Shown: positions 1-7,470, numbered from the stretch's first letter. The stretch: DNA of 64,000 nt from Deltaproteobacteria bacterium (GCA_023488945.1 JAMDBZ010000082.1:3783-67782), one strand, 5' to 3'. Program-made: numbers and translations. Notes: a model not told the origin generated them from the sequence alone.

Positions 1-2
1 CG

Positions 3-1109
3 AAGGAGATCGAGGCGTTCATCCAATACCTGCCTCTGGCGGAGCGCCCCTTGCGCAACCGCGCCCAGGTCTCGTTCCACGCGGGGACCGCGGCGTGCCT
101 CGCCAGGGTCATCCTGTACGGCGCCGACGGGATCCCGCCCGGGGGATCGGGCTACGCGCGGATCGAGCTCGCCGAGGAGACCGTCCTCCTCGGCGGGGAC
201 CGGTTCATCCTGCGAGGCTTCTCTCCCCTTGCGAATTTCGGCTACACGATCGGCGGCGGACGGGTCCTCCACCCTCATCCCCCGGCAAGGAGAGGACGTG
301 TGAAAACCGTGCCCGGATGCCTTTCGGCCCTCTTGTCGGGAGAGCCCCGGGAACGGATCCTCGCCGCGCTCGAAGACGCCGGAGCCGCGGGGCTGGAGGA
401 GCAGGAGGCCGCGGCGATCGCGGGGGTCGGACCGGACGCGGCGGGCCGTATCACCGAGGAGGCGCTCAAATCGGGCGACGCGCGGCGGGACCCGGCAGGG
501 GAGAGGATCTGGCACCGGTCGGCCGTGGCCGAGGCGGCCCGGTGGGCCGTCGAGGCGCTGTCGGCGCTGCATGCCCGGCATCCCGACCGGGAAGGCTTCC
601 CCCGGGAGGAGATCGCCGCCGCCATGCCGGGGGAGCCGCCGCCGGCACTTGTCGCGTTCGGCCTCTCCGAGGCGAGGGGCCTCGGGAAGTCCGGGGACCT
701 CCACTTTCTCCCCGACAAACGACCCCGCTCGGTGGAGCTCTCCTCGCCGCTCGCCCGCGCGATCGTCGAGCGGCTCCGGCAGGCCGGGCTCTCGGCACCC
801 TCCCGGAACGAGCTGGCGGAAACCCTCAAGCCGCGGGATCCGAAGGAGTTCGATAAGACGCTCGACGCACTGGGTCGGGCCGGCGCCGTCGTCCGCGTGA
901 AGGAGTTCTGCTTCGACCCGGCGGCGGTCGATGCCCTGCGCGGGAAGCTGGTCGACTTCCTCGCCGAGCGCGGGGAGATCACCGTGCCCGAGTTCAAGGA
1001 GCTCGCCGGTCTCACCCGGAAACACCTCATCCCGCTCCTCGAGCATTTCGATCTGGCGAAAGTCACCCTGCGCGTCGGCGATAAGCGCGTCCTGCGGAAG
1101 GGAAAGTAG
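3..1109 (+). CDS. selB: Selenocysteine-specific elongation factor SelB, C-terminal part (5' partial)
   Basis: The frame is open from base 3 to a TAG at 1107, so the start and the GTPase domain lie outside the window. The visible part begins in the beta-barrel translation-factor domains (the RPLRNRAQVSFHAGTA stretch and a GGGRVLHP motif at the barrel/C-terminal junction). It then continues through about 250 residues of winged-helix repeats ending in the LTRKHLIPLLEHFDL segment. This order is typical of SelB, which delivers Sec-tRNA to UGA codons by binding the SECIS hairpin through its terminal winged helices. The presence of SelB implies that the organism makes selenoproteins. selA, selC and selD are not visible here. 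The gene converges on the rhomboid homologue with only 22 bases between the stops. Confidence 0.9.
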   Translation, partial: KEIEAFIQYLPLAERPLRNRAQVSFHAGTAACLARVILYGADGIPPGGSGYARIELAEETVLLGGDRFILRGFSPLANFGYTIGGGRVLHPHPPARRGRVKTVPGCLSALLSGEPRERILAALEDAGAAGLEEQEAAAIAGVGPDAAGRITEEALKSGDARRDPAGERIWHRSAVAEAARWAVEALSALHARHPDREGFPREEIAAAMPGEPPPALVAFGLSEARGLGKSGDLHFLPDKRPRSVELSSPLARAIVERLRQAGLSAPSRNELAETLKPRDPKEFDKTLDALGRAGAVVRVKEFCFDPAAVDALRGKLVDFLAERGEITVPEFKELAGLTRKHLIPLLEHFDLAKVTLRVGDKRVLRKGK

Positions 1110-1131
1110 CGGGCTCCCCGGCGCGGCCACG

Positions 1132-2331
1132 CTACGCGCTCTCCTCGAACCAGCGCCAGGAGGCCGCGGACAGCGCGCCGGCCCCGAGCCCCGCGAGGTT
1201 CGCGCCGAACGAGTAGGGCGCGGGATTGATCAGGTCCACGAGCGCATCCCGGCCGAGGAAGAAGGTCGCCACGACCCAGGCGCATCCGAAGAGGTAAGCG
1301 GGGATGGAGACGATCCGCCCCATCCCGTACATCTTGACGGAGACGTCCGGGAAAAAGATCAGGTAAGCCCCCAGCACGCCCGCCACGGCTCCCGCCGAGC
1401 CGAGCGCCGCCGGTTCTCCCGCCCTCCCCCACAGGACGTGGACCGCGCCGGCGACGGCGCCGGCGAACAGGAACAGCAGGAGGAACGCCACCGGGCCGAT
1501 CCGGTCTTCGACGTTGTCGCCGAGGACGAACAGGAACAGCCCGCCGGCGATCGGCGGGAAGACTCCGGCATGAAGGAAGGGAGCGACCAGGAGCGCCGCC
1601 TTGGGAACTCCGAGAAAGCCGGTCCCGGACGGCAGGCCGGGAAGGCCGCCGGGCAGCTCCGGCGGAGCGCCGGAGACTTGTCGAAGGACGTGGATGACCA
1701 ACAGGACGGCAATCAGCCCGTACGTCGCGAGGGGAACGGTCCTGACGGCCGGAGCGTCGTCCCCGAGCGGCACGACGACGGGCAGGGGCACCCCGCCGCC
1801 AAACCTCCCGGGCGGAACGGTCGCGGCCCCCAGCCGATCCTCCATCCTCTTCCTCTCGGCCCCGGCCAGCGTCTCCGCGAGGGCGGCGAACTTCTCCCCG
1901 TGCTCGCGGAGGAACCGGAAGCGAGCCTCGATGGCCGCGGCCGAGGCGCGCGGGGCAAGCAATCCCCGGCACTCCCGACACTGGAACAGCGGGATTCCGG
2001 TCATCTGGAAGTCCACCGGGGCGAAGGATGCCGAGCACCGGGGGCACTTGAGCCGGGACGCATCGGACCACAGGCGGGCTCCGAGCGCGGTGGATTTCCC
2101 CATCGGACCCGGTGTTGTCCCCTGCCCCCCCGTTCCGGCCTCCGCCCGCCCTTCCTCCCCTGCCCCGCCTTCGCCCGCCCCTTCCACCGCAACCGACAGC
2201 CGCCCCCCGGTGAGCTCCTTGATCTCCCCGTAGTCGAACCAGAGCGAGCCGCACGTCATGCACCGGTCGATCTCCCTGTCGCCGGAGAGGACCCTGCCCA
2301 TCGCCGCGATCTTGCACCGGGGGCAATTCAT
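1132..2331 (-). CDS. Zinc-ribbon rhomboid-family membrane protein, probably proteolytically inactive
   Basis: The 399-residue protein starts at the ATG before NCPRCKIA; the frame is open further upstream but that stretch has no coding character. Residues 1-45 form a TFIIB-type zinc ribbon (CPRC then CMTCG). A second ribbon (CPRCSAS then CRECRG) lies near residues 100-125. About six hydrophobic segments follow with rhomboid landmarks such as FLHAG, GDNVEDRIG and GVLGAYLIFFP. The usual GxSG catalytic serine motif reads G-S-A-G, so the nucleophile position is alanine, and the TM6 histidine position (AHxxG) reads A-N-L-A-G. By rhomboid family rules this is a pseudoprotease. Its first 45 codons are duplicated at 8540-8674. 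It is divergent from a membrane methyltransferase homologue, with tandem palindromes between them. Confidence 0.75.
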   Translation of the reverse strand: MNCPRCKIAAMGRVLSGDREIDRCMTCGSLWFDYGEIKELTGGRLSVAVEGAGEGGAGEEGRAEAGTGGQGTTPGPMGKSTALGARLWSDASRLKCPRCSASFAPVDFQMTGIPLFQCRECRGLLAPRASAAAIEARFRFLREHGEKFAALAETLAGAERKRMEDRLGAATVPPGRFGGGVPLPVVVPLGDDAPAVRTVPLATYGLIAVLLVIHVLRQVSGAPPELPGGLPGLPSGTGFLGVPKAALLVAPFLHAGVFPPIAGGLFLFVLGDNVEDRIGPVAFLLLFLFAGAVAGAVHVLWGRAGEPAALGSAGAVAGVLGAYLIFFPDVSVKMYGMGRIVSIPAYLFGCAWVVATFFLGRDALVDLINPAPYSFGANLAGLGAGALSAASWRWFEESA

Positions 2332-2365
2332 CCGCCCCAGTATATCCCGGCTTCCCGGCCACGGG
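2176..2365. repeat. Source copy of a roughly 190-bp segmental duplication
   Basis: This stretch covers the first ~50 codons and about 30 bp upstream of the rhomboid homologue. It recurs at 8519-8712 in the same orientation relative to its frame, with about 95 percent identity by eye. The copies diverge past the glycine-rich linker. Confidence 0.8.
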
Positions 2366-2503
2366 CGAGACGGACCGGCGACCGTCGGCGTGACGGACCG
2401 TCCCTTCCCCGGCCGCATCCCTCTCCGTCCTCCCATTCCCGTCTGCCGGCTGTTCACCCGACTTCCTCGCGACAGGATCCGATATATCATGGGGTTCAGA
2501 ACT

Positions 2504-2545
2504 TGATGGCAATGCGCCATCAGAGCTGATGGCAAATTGCCATCA
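2504..2545. promoter_or_regulatory. Two tandem 19-bp palindromes, 23-bp period (candidate operator pair)
   Basis: TGATGGCAATGCGCCATCA at 2504-2522 and TGATGGCAAATTGCCATCA at 2527-2545 are near-perfect palindromes sharing TGATGGCA arms. Their 23-bp spacing is about two helical turns, so two repressor dimers could bind one face. They lie in the 315-bp gap between the divergent rhomboid and methyltransferase genes. No regulator gene lies adjacent, and the cognate protein is unknown. Confidence 0.6.
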
Positions 2546-2646
2546 ACCGCTGAAGGATGCCCCGGGGCGGGGTCGAGTCGGGAAAACAGCGGGAAAGGGT
2601 TTTCCCCGTCCTGACGGCGATCCGGCAGCGGGATATCATAGGCCTT

Positions 2647-3267
2647 ATGCCGGAGATCTTCCGCCTCGTCGCCGCCTGGGGCGCATTTGCCGTCTTCCAC
2701 AGCCTGACCGTGTCGGAATGGTACGAGGACCGCGCGCGGGCGCTGATGGGCGAGCGGGCGTTCGCCGGATGGCACCGGCTCGCCTTCACGGGTTACTCCG
2801 CAGCGGCTTTCCTGGTCCTGATCCTTTATCTCCGCTCGATGCCCGACGCGCCGCTCTACCGCATCGAGGGATGGCCTCGCATCTTGTGTTACGCCGCCCA
2901 GGCCGGCGGGCTCGCGTTCCTCCTGTGGACGCCCTGGGACCTCAAGGAGTTCGTCGGCCTGCGCCAGTGGGAGAGATCCGGGCGCGGCGAATCGTCCGGG
3001 GACGGCGCCAACGACCGGCTCTTCACGGAGAAAGCATACGCAGTCGTACGCCACCCCCTCTATTTGGGGATCTCGGTCGTCCTCGCCTTCCGCCCGGCGC
3101 AGACACGGAACACGTTCGTCTCCACCGTGATGATCATCCTCTATTTCTACGTGGGAACGTTTTTCGAGGAGGCCCGCCTCGTCCGCAGGTTCGGCGACGC
3201 CTACCGGGCTTATCGGAAGAAAGTTCCTCGATTTTTCCCTCTGAGATGGATCGTCCGGGCGAGATGA
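2647..3267 (+). CDS. Integral-membrane methyltransferase-like protein (ICMT/PEMT/NnrU-like)
   Basis: The 206-residue protein starts at the ATG before PEIFRLVA; the frame opens earlier but the upstream residues look non-coding. It has about five hydrophobic segments and the family C-terminal signature. That signature is the VVRHPLYLGI motif (cofactor-binding helix), a hydrophobic stretch, then FFEEARLV, GDAYRAYR and a VPRFFP end. These features define the isoprenylcysteine carboxyl methyltransferase and phospholipid methyltransferase superfamily, and NnrU shares the fold. The substrate cannot be deduced; lipids or small thiols are possible. It is divergent from the rhomboid homologue and probably under the palindromes at 2504-2545. 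It has no clear Shine-Dalgarno sequence. Confidence 0.7.
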   Translation: MPEIFRLVAAWGAFAVFHSLTVSEWYEDRARALMGERAFAGWHRLAFTGYSAAAFLVLILYLRSMPDAPLYRIEGWPRILCYAAQAGGLAFLLWTPWDLKEFVGLRQWERSGRGESSGDGANDRLFTEKAYAVVRHPLYLGISVVLAFRPAQTRNTFVSTVMIILYFYVGTFFEEARLVRRFGDAYRAYRKKVPRFFPLRWIVRAR

Positions 3268-3297
3268 GCCCGAGAACGAAGCCCCGCCCTCCGGATT

Positions 3298-3597
3298 TCA
3301 CAAATCCATATCCATCCGGCGTCCGGCCTGAAAGTCGACATCATCGTGAAGAAGGGGGATGAATTCAACAGGAGCCGCTTCGCGCGGAAACGAAGCCTTG
3401 CGATATTCCCCGACCGGCCCGCATTCGTCGCGTCTCCCGAGGACGTGATCGTCAAGAAGATGGAATATTTCAAGGAAGGCGGTTTGGAGAAGCACCTCCG
3501 CGACATCGCCGGGATCATCAAGATCTCCGGGAAGGAACTGGATATCGTCCATATCGAGCGATGGGCGTCCAAGAAAGGCCTTGCGGAAATCCGGTAA
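3298..3597 (+). pseudogene. Nucleotidyltransferase-like protein, C-terminal remnant
   Basis: About 100 codons remain of a family whose members carry an HPASGLKVDIIV segment, then an R-rich stretch and PEDVIVKKMEYFKEGG, ending in a helix with LDIVHIERWA. This resembles minimal nucleotidyltransferases (DUF6036/AbiEii-like) often found in toxin-antitoxin loci. The N-terminal GS-x10-D-x-D catalytic part is missing and no good start codon with a ribosome site precedes the block, so it is called a remnant. After the stop, bases ~3600-3720 carry a further coding-like scrap (YDWDDLHRLVRASERLDAEE). Confidence 0.5.
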
Positions 3598-3761
3598 AGT
3601 ATCCGAAGCGGCGCCTACGACTGGGACGACTTGCATCGCCTTGTCCGGGCAAGCGAGCGGCTCGACGCCGAGGAGATTCTGCGCACGGTGGACTCATTTC
3701 GAATTTTCTGCGCGGTGCAATCGCCGGAGACAGAGGCTGTTTCCAATTCCTCATAAAATCT

Positions 3762-3962
3762 TCAAGCGAAGCGTTTCTCCTCCAGTTTCCCGATCCCCTG
3801 AAGCCGACGGAGAGCGTCCAGCGCCTGCAAGGACGCCAGGCGATGCTCCACGGCCGCACGCACCGTTTCCGAATCGCTATGCGTTCCGAGCAGTTTGCGC
3901 AATTTCCCGACGCTCGCCTTGTCGACAATCAGGTTGACACGTGCCATGTGGGCTGTTCCCAT
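3762..3962 (-). CDS. VapB-like antitoxin, orphan
   Basis: A 66-residue protein beginning MGTAHMARVNLIVDK, chosen because GGAAGGGG lies 5-12 bases before this ATG; an internal ATG at 3947 would give 61 residues. The ARVNLIVD strand, an AVEHRL helix and a charged C-terminal tail fit the VapB family (PF09957-like) of DNA-binding antitoxins. No PIN-domain toxin follows: the downstream 160 bases on this strand contain no recognisable frame, and the neighbour is the nucleotidyltransferase remnant. It may be a decayed half of a toxin-antitoxin locus. Confidence 0.55.
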   Translation of the reverse strand: MGTAHMARVNLIVDKASVGKLRKLLGTHSDSETVRAAVEHRLASLQALDALRRLQGIGKLEEKRFA

Positions 3963-3994
3963 GTCCGCCCCTTCCGATATACACACTATTGACA

Positions 3995-4025
3995 ATAATA
4001 TTACACCCCACGTTTTACGCGTCAA
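3995..4025 (-). promoter_or_regulatory. Possible promoter of the VapB-like gene
   Basis: On the minus strand TTGACG (4025-4020) is followed after 19 bases by TATTAT (4000-3995), about 35 bases ahead of the start codon. The spacer is long; a 16-base alternative ends at TAATAT. The surrounding AT-richness contrasts with the rest of the region. Confidence 0.35.
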
Positions 4026-4077
4026 GCACACGGGAACGAGAACAACAGGTGAGAACCGGCCAAGCCCCAGGTCGCCG

Positions 4078-4115
4078 AAAAAAATGCCCACGAAGGGAAC
4101 CTCCTCCGTGGGCAT
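4078..4115 (-). terminator. Rho-independent terminator
   Basis: Read on the minus strand, ATGCCCACG (4115-4107) pairs with CGTGGGCAT (4092-4084) around a 14-base loop, and the stem runs directly into seven T residues. It would stop leftward transcripts arriving from beyond 4120, isolating the VapB-like gene. Confidence 0.7.
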
Positions 4116-4278
4116 CGAACGGTCATGGCTCCCCGAGCTGGTCACACTACGGAAATGATTCCAATGGTTCCCGTGGTTAGTAGTGCGGCACATCCGGGCC
4201 ATCCGGGAATAACCCAAGACGAATCAGAGCGTTACGAGCTGGAAAATGGCCGAATGTCCCGCTCTACTAACCGGGCGC

Positions 4279-4765
4279 ACGCCAGGAGGCCCCGAGATCT
4301 GGTTCCGAATCGTCCACGCCGCCGTTCACGGCCAAAATGGCGCCCCCTGGCGACCTATCGCGAACAAGAGGTGGAAGTCGCCCTCGGCCCCATGGGGATC
4401 TATGATGACGGCCACGTCGGCGTCATGAGGCGACGGATTGACGCCGATCAGGTCGTGAGCGTCGTCCCGCTGACCCGGGGAAATCTCAAACCGAACTCCT
4501 CCGCAAGGCCATCGAGTGGCGGCGCCAGCTCGACGCCGGGGCGGTCCGAAACCAGGCCGACATCGCCCGGCGGGAGGGAATCACCCGGGCACGCGTGACC
4601 CAAGTCATGGGCCTTCTTCGCCTTGCCCCGGAAACCCGGGAACACATCCTGGCCATGCCGGATGTTGTCCACCGTCCTCCCATCACCGAACGGATGCTCC
4701 GCCCCAATATGGTCCTCGCAGATCGCGGAAACCAAGTCCGAGAGCTTCAAGATCTGCTGGTCTAG
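4279..4765 (+). pseudogene. Decayed HTH gene, family copy 1 (recombinase C-terminal-like)
   Basis: The intact-looking part is a 90-codon frame from 4493 to a TAG at 4763. It contains AIEWRRQLDAGAV, then a helix-turn-helix (NQADIARREGITRARVTQVM), LLRLAPETREHIL and RPPITERMLRP. The same block occurs at 7870-8080 and, shorter, at 56530-56745. The block resembles the C-terminal HTH of some large serine recombinases and ParB-like proteins, but no catalytic domain is present. Upstream (4279-4480) a WFRIVHAAVHG-like segment similar to one at 60690 is in other frames, so the gene is frameshifted. Confidence 0.55.
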
Positions 4766-4814
4766 GCGCCTCGCCGACATTCCACCGTCACAAATTCTGC
4801 TGTAAACTCAAGTC

Positions 4815-5085
4815 GTGCCCGAATGTTCCACACGATAGCATGCACCCCATCCTTCGCGACGGCGCGATCGTCTGCATCGACACGAAGGCGCGACCCGAGG
4901 AAAAGAAGGTCCCGAAGGGATCGATCTGGGCGGTCAGGAAGGACGAAGGGGCGGTCGTGAAGTTCATCCAGGTCGGCGAAGACATGATCGCCCTCCTTTC
5001 GGCGAACCCGAACTACCCTCCCGAGGCGGTGACGGACCCGGAGGCGATCATTGGACGGGTCGTGTGGATGTGGCAGGGAGTGTAA
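4815..5085 (+). pseudogene. S24/LexA-like peptidase domain, 5'-truncated
   Basis: About 90 codons carry the S24 fold. DSMHPILRDGAIVCID contains the catalytic-serine SM-P motif, and a lysine follows in GAVVKFIQ at the expected distance. The end, AIIGRVVWMWQGV, is typical of phage CI/LexA-like repressors that self-cleave after DNA damage. The N-terminal HTH and the cleavage-site linker are missing, and the upstream frame is non-coding. It is a repressor remnant suggesting a lost phage or mobile element. Confidence 0.55.
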
Positions 5086-5154
5086 GATACTGCATCGGCC
5101 GGAATCCAAGACGCGTTAGGCCACATTGGCGAAATATCAAAAAGGACGGGTTCA

Positions 5155-5919
5155 GTGAAGCGACGAATTTTCGACTCACACCTCCATATCATTGATCCGG
5201 CCTTCCCGCTCGTGCCAAACAACGGATACCTACCTGATCCGTTCACAGTCGATGACTACCTGAGGAGGGTACGCCCCTTAGGTGTTGCGGCGGGTGCCGT
5301 TGTCTCAGGTTCGTTCCAAGCCTTCGATCAAGGTTACCTCGTGGGGGCTCTCGAGCGTCTCGGCCGCACATTCGTGGGCGTGACGCAATTGCCGGCCTCG
5401 ATACCCGATGCGGAGATCATTCGACTGAATGAGAAGGGCGTGAGAGCCGTTCGCTTCAACTTGAAACGGGGCGGCTCAGAGTCGGCCGAGCACTTGGAGT
5501 CATTTGCGCGGAGAGTCCATGATCTCGTGGGATGGCATGTCGAACTCTACGTGGATTCGCGCGATCTTCCCGAACTGCACGGAACGTTGCTGCGCCTTCC
5601 GGCGGTCAGCGTGGATCATCTCGGACTGTCGAGAGAAGGATTTCCGAGATTGCTACGCCTTGCAGAAAAAGGTGTCAGAGTGAAGGCCACGGGTTTCGGG
5701 CGCGTCGATTTCCCGATCGGTAACGCGCTCCGGGCCATTCACGCCGCGAATCCACATGCCCTGTTGTTCGGGACCGACTTGCCCTCGACGCGCGCACCAC
5801 GTCCGTTTGAAACGAGCGACATTGAGCTGCTTGTTGATGCGCTGGGAGATGAGGCGGCAGAAATGGCCCTTTGGCGAAATGCATTGAGTTTTTATCGGGT
5901 TTCGGAAAATGTGGCCTAA
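5155..5919 (+). CDS. Amidohydrolase-2 family metal-dependent hydrolase
   Basis: The 254-residue protein starts at GTG 5155, with AAAGGACGGG about 6 bases upstream. It has the TIM-barrel hydrolase landmarks of PF04909. An FDSHLHI metal site lies at residues 6-12, SVDHLG near residue 150 carries a metal histidine, and LLFGTDLPS near residue 205 carries the catalytic aspartate. The family includes 2-pyrone-4,6-dicarboxylate lactonase-like hydrolases and decarboxylases; the substrate is not deducible. Codon use is visibly less GC-rich than in neighbouring genes, consistent with horizontal acquisition. It stands alone between remnants. Confidence 0.75.
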   Translation: MKRRIFDSHLHIIDPAFPLVPNNGYLPDPFTVDDYLRRVRPLGVAAGAVVSGSFQAFDQGYLVGALERLGRTFVGVTQLPASIPDAEIIRLNEKGVRAVRFNLKRGGSESAEHLESFARRVHDLVGWHVELYVDSRDLPELHGTLLRLPAVSVDHLGLSREGFPRLLRLAEKGVRVKATGFGRVDFPIGNALRAIHAANPHALLFGTDLPSTRAPRPFETSDIELLVDALGDEAAEMALWRNALSFYRVSENVA

Positions 5920-5979
5920 CTACGGCTTGAAGCTGGCTGCCTTGACAAAAGATTGAGGTCTCGCAGTTTAACCGGAGCG

Positions 5980-6288
5980 TCACGCCACTTTCTGCTTCCG
6001 CTTCTGGAATGAGACGACGATTTTGACTCGGACTCCCGCTCGCGAGAGCATGTCGACCAAGGTATCGATGCTGAAGAGATCGATCTTCCCCTTGAAGAGG
6101 TCGCTGATGCGGGGTTGAGTGACCCCAAGCAGTCTTGCCGCCTCGGCCTGTTTCAGCCCCTTGGCCTTGATGACCCTGCACAGATCGATCATCAGGTCCG
6201 ATCGGATCTTGAGGTGCTCGGCTTCCTCAGGGGGGAAGCCGAGGTCCTGAAAGACGTTCCCGCTCGAAGGGGTCAGTTTCATCTTCAT
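5980..6288 (-). CDS. XRE-family antitoxin (HigA-like)
   Basis: A 102-residue protein. After a 25-residue arm (PPEEAEHLKIRSDLM), a compact helix-turn-helix occupies residues 40-70 (LKQAEAARLLGVTQPRISDL). It is followed by IDTLVDMLSRAGVRVKIVV, the strand typical of the HTH_37/HigA-like family. It follows the toxin gene on the same strand after 22 bases, the toxin-first order of HigBA modules. It is expected to neutralise the toxin and repress the operon through the palindrome at 6648-6680. Confidence 0.8.
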   Translation of the reverse strand: MKMKLTPSSGNVFQDLGFPPEEAEHLKIRSDLMIDLCRVIKAKGLKQAEAARLLGVTQPRISDLFKGKIDLFSIDTLVDMLSRAGVRVKIVVSFQKRKQKVA

Positions 6289-6310
6289 AGAGCACCTGCC
6301 TTCCCTGCGA

Positions 6311-6649
6311 TTATCGTTGCGCCTGACGATCCCGAATCAGTTGGCCGAAACGCTTCCTGGCCAACTCGATGTCGTTCTTCGCGGTCTTCCTTGTCCGTTT
6401 CTCAAACGCATGGAGCACATAGATCGCCTCGCGGAACTTGGCGATGTAGAAGACGCGGTGTTCGACCCCCGTGTGAATGCGGATTTCGGTGACGCCCGCG
6501 CCAACGCTCGGCATTGGCTTCCAGTCGGGCGGCTCCAATCCCTCCTGAACAAGTCGAAGACTCTGTCCGACGAGGCGCCGCGCATCTTCCGGAAACGCCC
6601 TGATGTCCTCGAGGGAGGTTCCGGTCCATATGATCGGCTTCGAGGACAC
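6311..6649 (-). CDS. RelE/HigB-like toxin (phage Gp49-like family)
   Basis: The 112-residue protein starts at GTG 6649; there is no in-frame ATG until about residue 46. IIWTGTSLEDIRAFPEDARR, then GVTEIRIHT, HRVFYIAKF, IYVLHAFEKRTRKT and DIELARKR are the hallmarks of PF05973 toxins, which act as ribosome-dependent or free mRNA endonucleases of the RelE fold. The basic KRTRKT segment is the usual RNA-contacting stretch. First gene of a two-gene operon with the XRE antitoxin. The predicted transcription start coincides with the GTG, so the message may be leaderless. Confidence 0.8.
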   Translation of the reverse strand: MSSKPIIWTGTSLEDIRAFPEDARRLVGQSLRLVQEGLEPPDWKPMPSVGAGVTEIRIHTGVEHRVFYIAKFREAIYVLHAFEKRTRKTAKNDIELARKRFGQLIRDRQAQR

Positions 6650-6683
6650 GGCGCAGTATACAAAATCTTGTATGCGCCGTCAA
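6648..6683 (-). promoter_or_regulatory. Toxin-antitoxin promoter with overlapping palindromic operator
   Basis: On the minus strand TTGACG (6683-6678), a 17-base spacer and TATACT (6660-6655) make a near-consensus sigma-70 promoter. The interval 6648-6680 is an imperfect palindrome with ACGGCGCA arms at both ends and inner TACAA/TTGTA half-sites. Repressor binding would therefore cover both the spacer and the -10, as expected for autoregulation. Confidence 0.75.
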
Positions 6684-7023
6684 TTACCGCCTGAACGCTT
6701 TCCGTTCGCGACTCCGGCCACTCGTCGCTGACCACCCGCACCCGAAGGTTGGCGTCACGGGCTTTAGACGAGTTCCGCCACTTCATCCCTTGCCATAAGA
6801 ATGGGCGCCAGGAAGCAAGAAGTCTCCTGGAGTCTACGGCCGTACGGACCCCCCGGCCGGACCTTGTCCCCCAAATCGCGGGAAAAGGGCCTTTTACCTT
6901 ATAGGAGCCCTGTCGTCTGGCCGCGGAAGAATTGCCTTGATTCGGGGTACCCCGCGAGGTAGGAGTGTCCATGAAAAGTGAGGAAACACGATGAAAAACA
7001 ACCATTTATGAGATAGCGGGAAG
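6684..7023. other. Intergenic stretch without a recognisable gene
   Basis: I see no convincing frame on either strand between the toxin-antitoxin promoter and the small gene at 7024. A minus-strand frame contains a coding-like segment (RDANLRVRVVSDEWPESRTE) around 6690-6760 but has no start and no family match known to me. GATGAAAAACAACC near 6990 is AT-rich and might be a leader for the following genes. Confidence 0.4.
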
Positions 7024-7239
7024 ATGGCGAAGAAGAGCGGATACTCGGCGGGGCCGTTTTCGGTGGACGAGATCGGGTTCATCCAGATCGGTCCCGCCAA
7101 GGTCCTGGCGGCGGTCGCCCGGAGCGAGATCGACTTGAACCGGATCGCCAGGGAGGAGATGGCGTCCCGGGGATTGGGCTTGAACGGCGAGTGGGTCGGG
7201 TTCGAGCGCGCCCGAAAGATCCACGGGCTCGACGAGTAG
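7024..7239 (+). CDS. Small hypothetical protein, 71 aa
   Basis: The ATG at 7024 follows ATAGCGGGAAG. The product is soluble and begins MAKKSGYSAGPFSVDEIGFI, with a central IARSE-like acidic helix and the C-terminus RARKIHGLDE. I recognise no domain. The next gene starts 9 bases after its stop with GGGGGAAGAG between, so it looks like the first gene of a three-gene unit ending in the HTH gene. This resembles small accessory genes of mobile elements, but that is inference. Confidence 0.5.
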   Translation: MAKKSGYSAGPFSVDEIGFIQIGPAKVLAAVARSEIDLNRIAREEMASRGLGLNGEWVGFERARKIHGLDE

Positions 7240-7248
7240 GGGGAAGAG

Positions 7249-7470
7249 ATGGGCGCCGCGAAGCACCGCACGTTGGCCCAGGTGATGGCGGAACAGATCG
7301 GGACCACGTTGGTCGGCGGGACGATTACGGACGCGATCCTCTCCACGGACCGCGAGGAGTACGGCTTCAAGGTGAGGTGCAGGGACGGCAAGACCCGGAT
7401 CGTGTGGGTGATGTCGGACGCGGAAGGAAATGGAACCGGATTTCTCGAAATCACGGAGGGATCACGATGA
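7249..7470 (+). CDS. Small hypothetical protein, 73 aa
   Basis: The ATG at 7249 is preceded by GGGGGAAGAG, a good ribosome site. The predicted product has alternating strands (TTLVGGTITDAIL, YGFKVRCRDGKTRIVWVM) suggesting a small beta fold. No family is recognised. Its stop overlaps the ATG of the next gene at 7467, indicating translational coupling with the HTH gene. Confidence 0.5.
   Translation: MGAAKHRTLAQVMAEQIGTTLVGGTITDAILSTDREEYGFKVRCRDGKTRIVWVMSDAEGNGTGFLEITEGSR

Noticed and set aside
2332..3054. N-terminal extension of the rhomboid homologue by 241 codons
   Set aside because: The upstream residues have no domain and antisense the methyltransferase gene. The duplicated copy at 8674 also starts at MNCPRC, supporting the internal ATG.
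5013..5246. Minus-strand frame of 77 codons across the S24 remnant and amidohydrolase start
   Set aside because: No ribosome site or domain; it overlaps two better-supported plus-strand frames.
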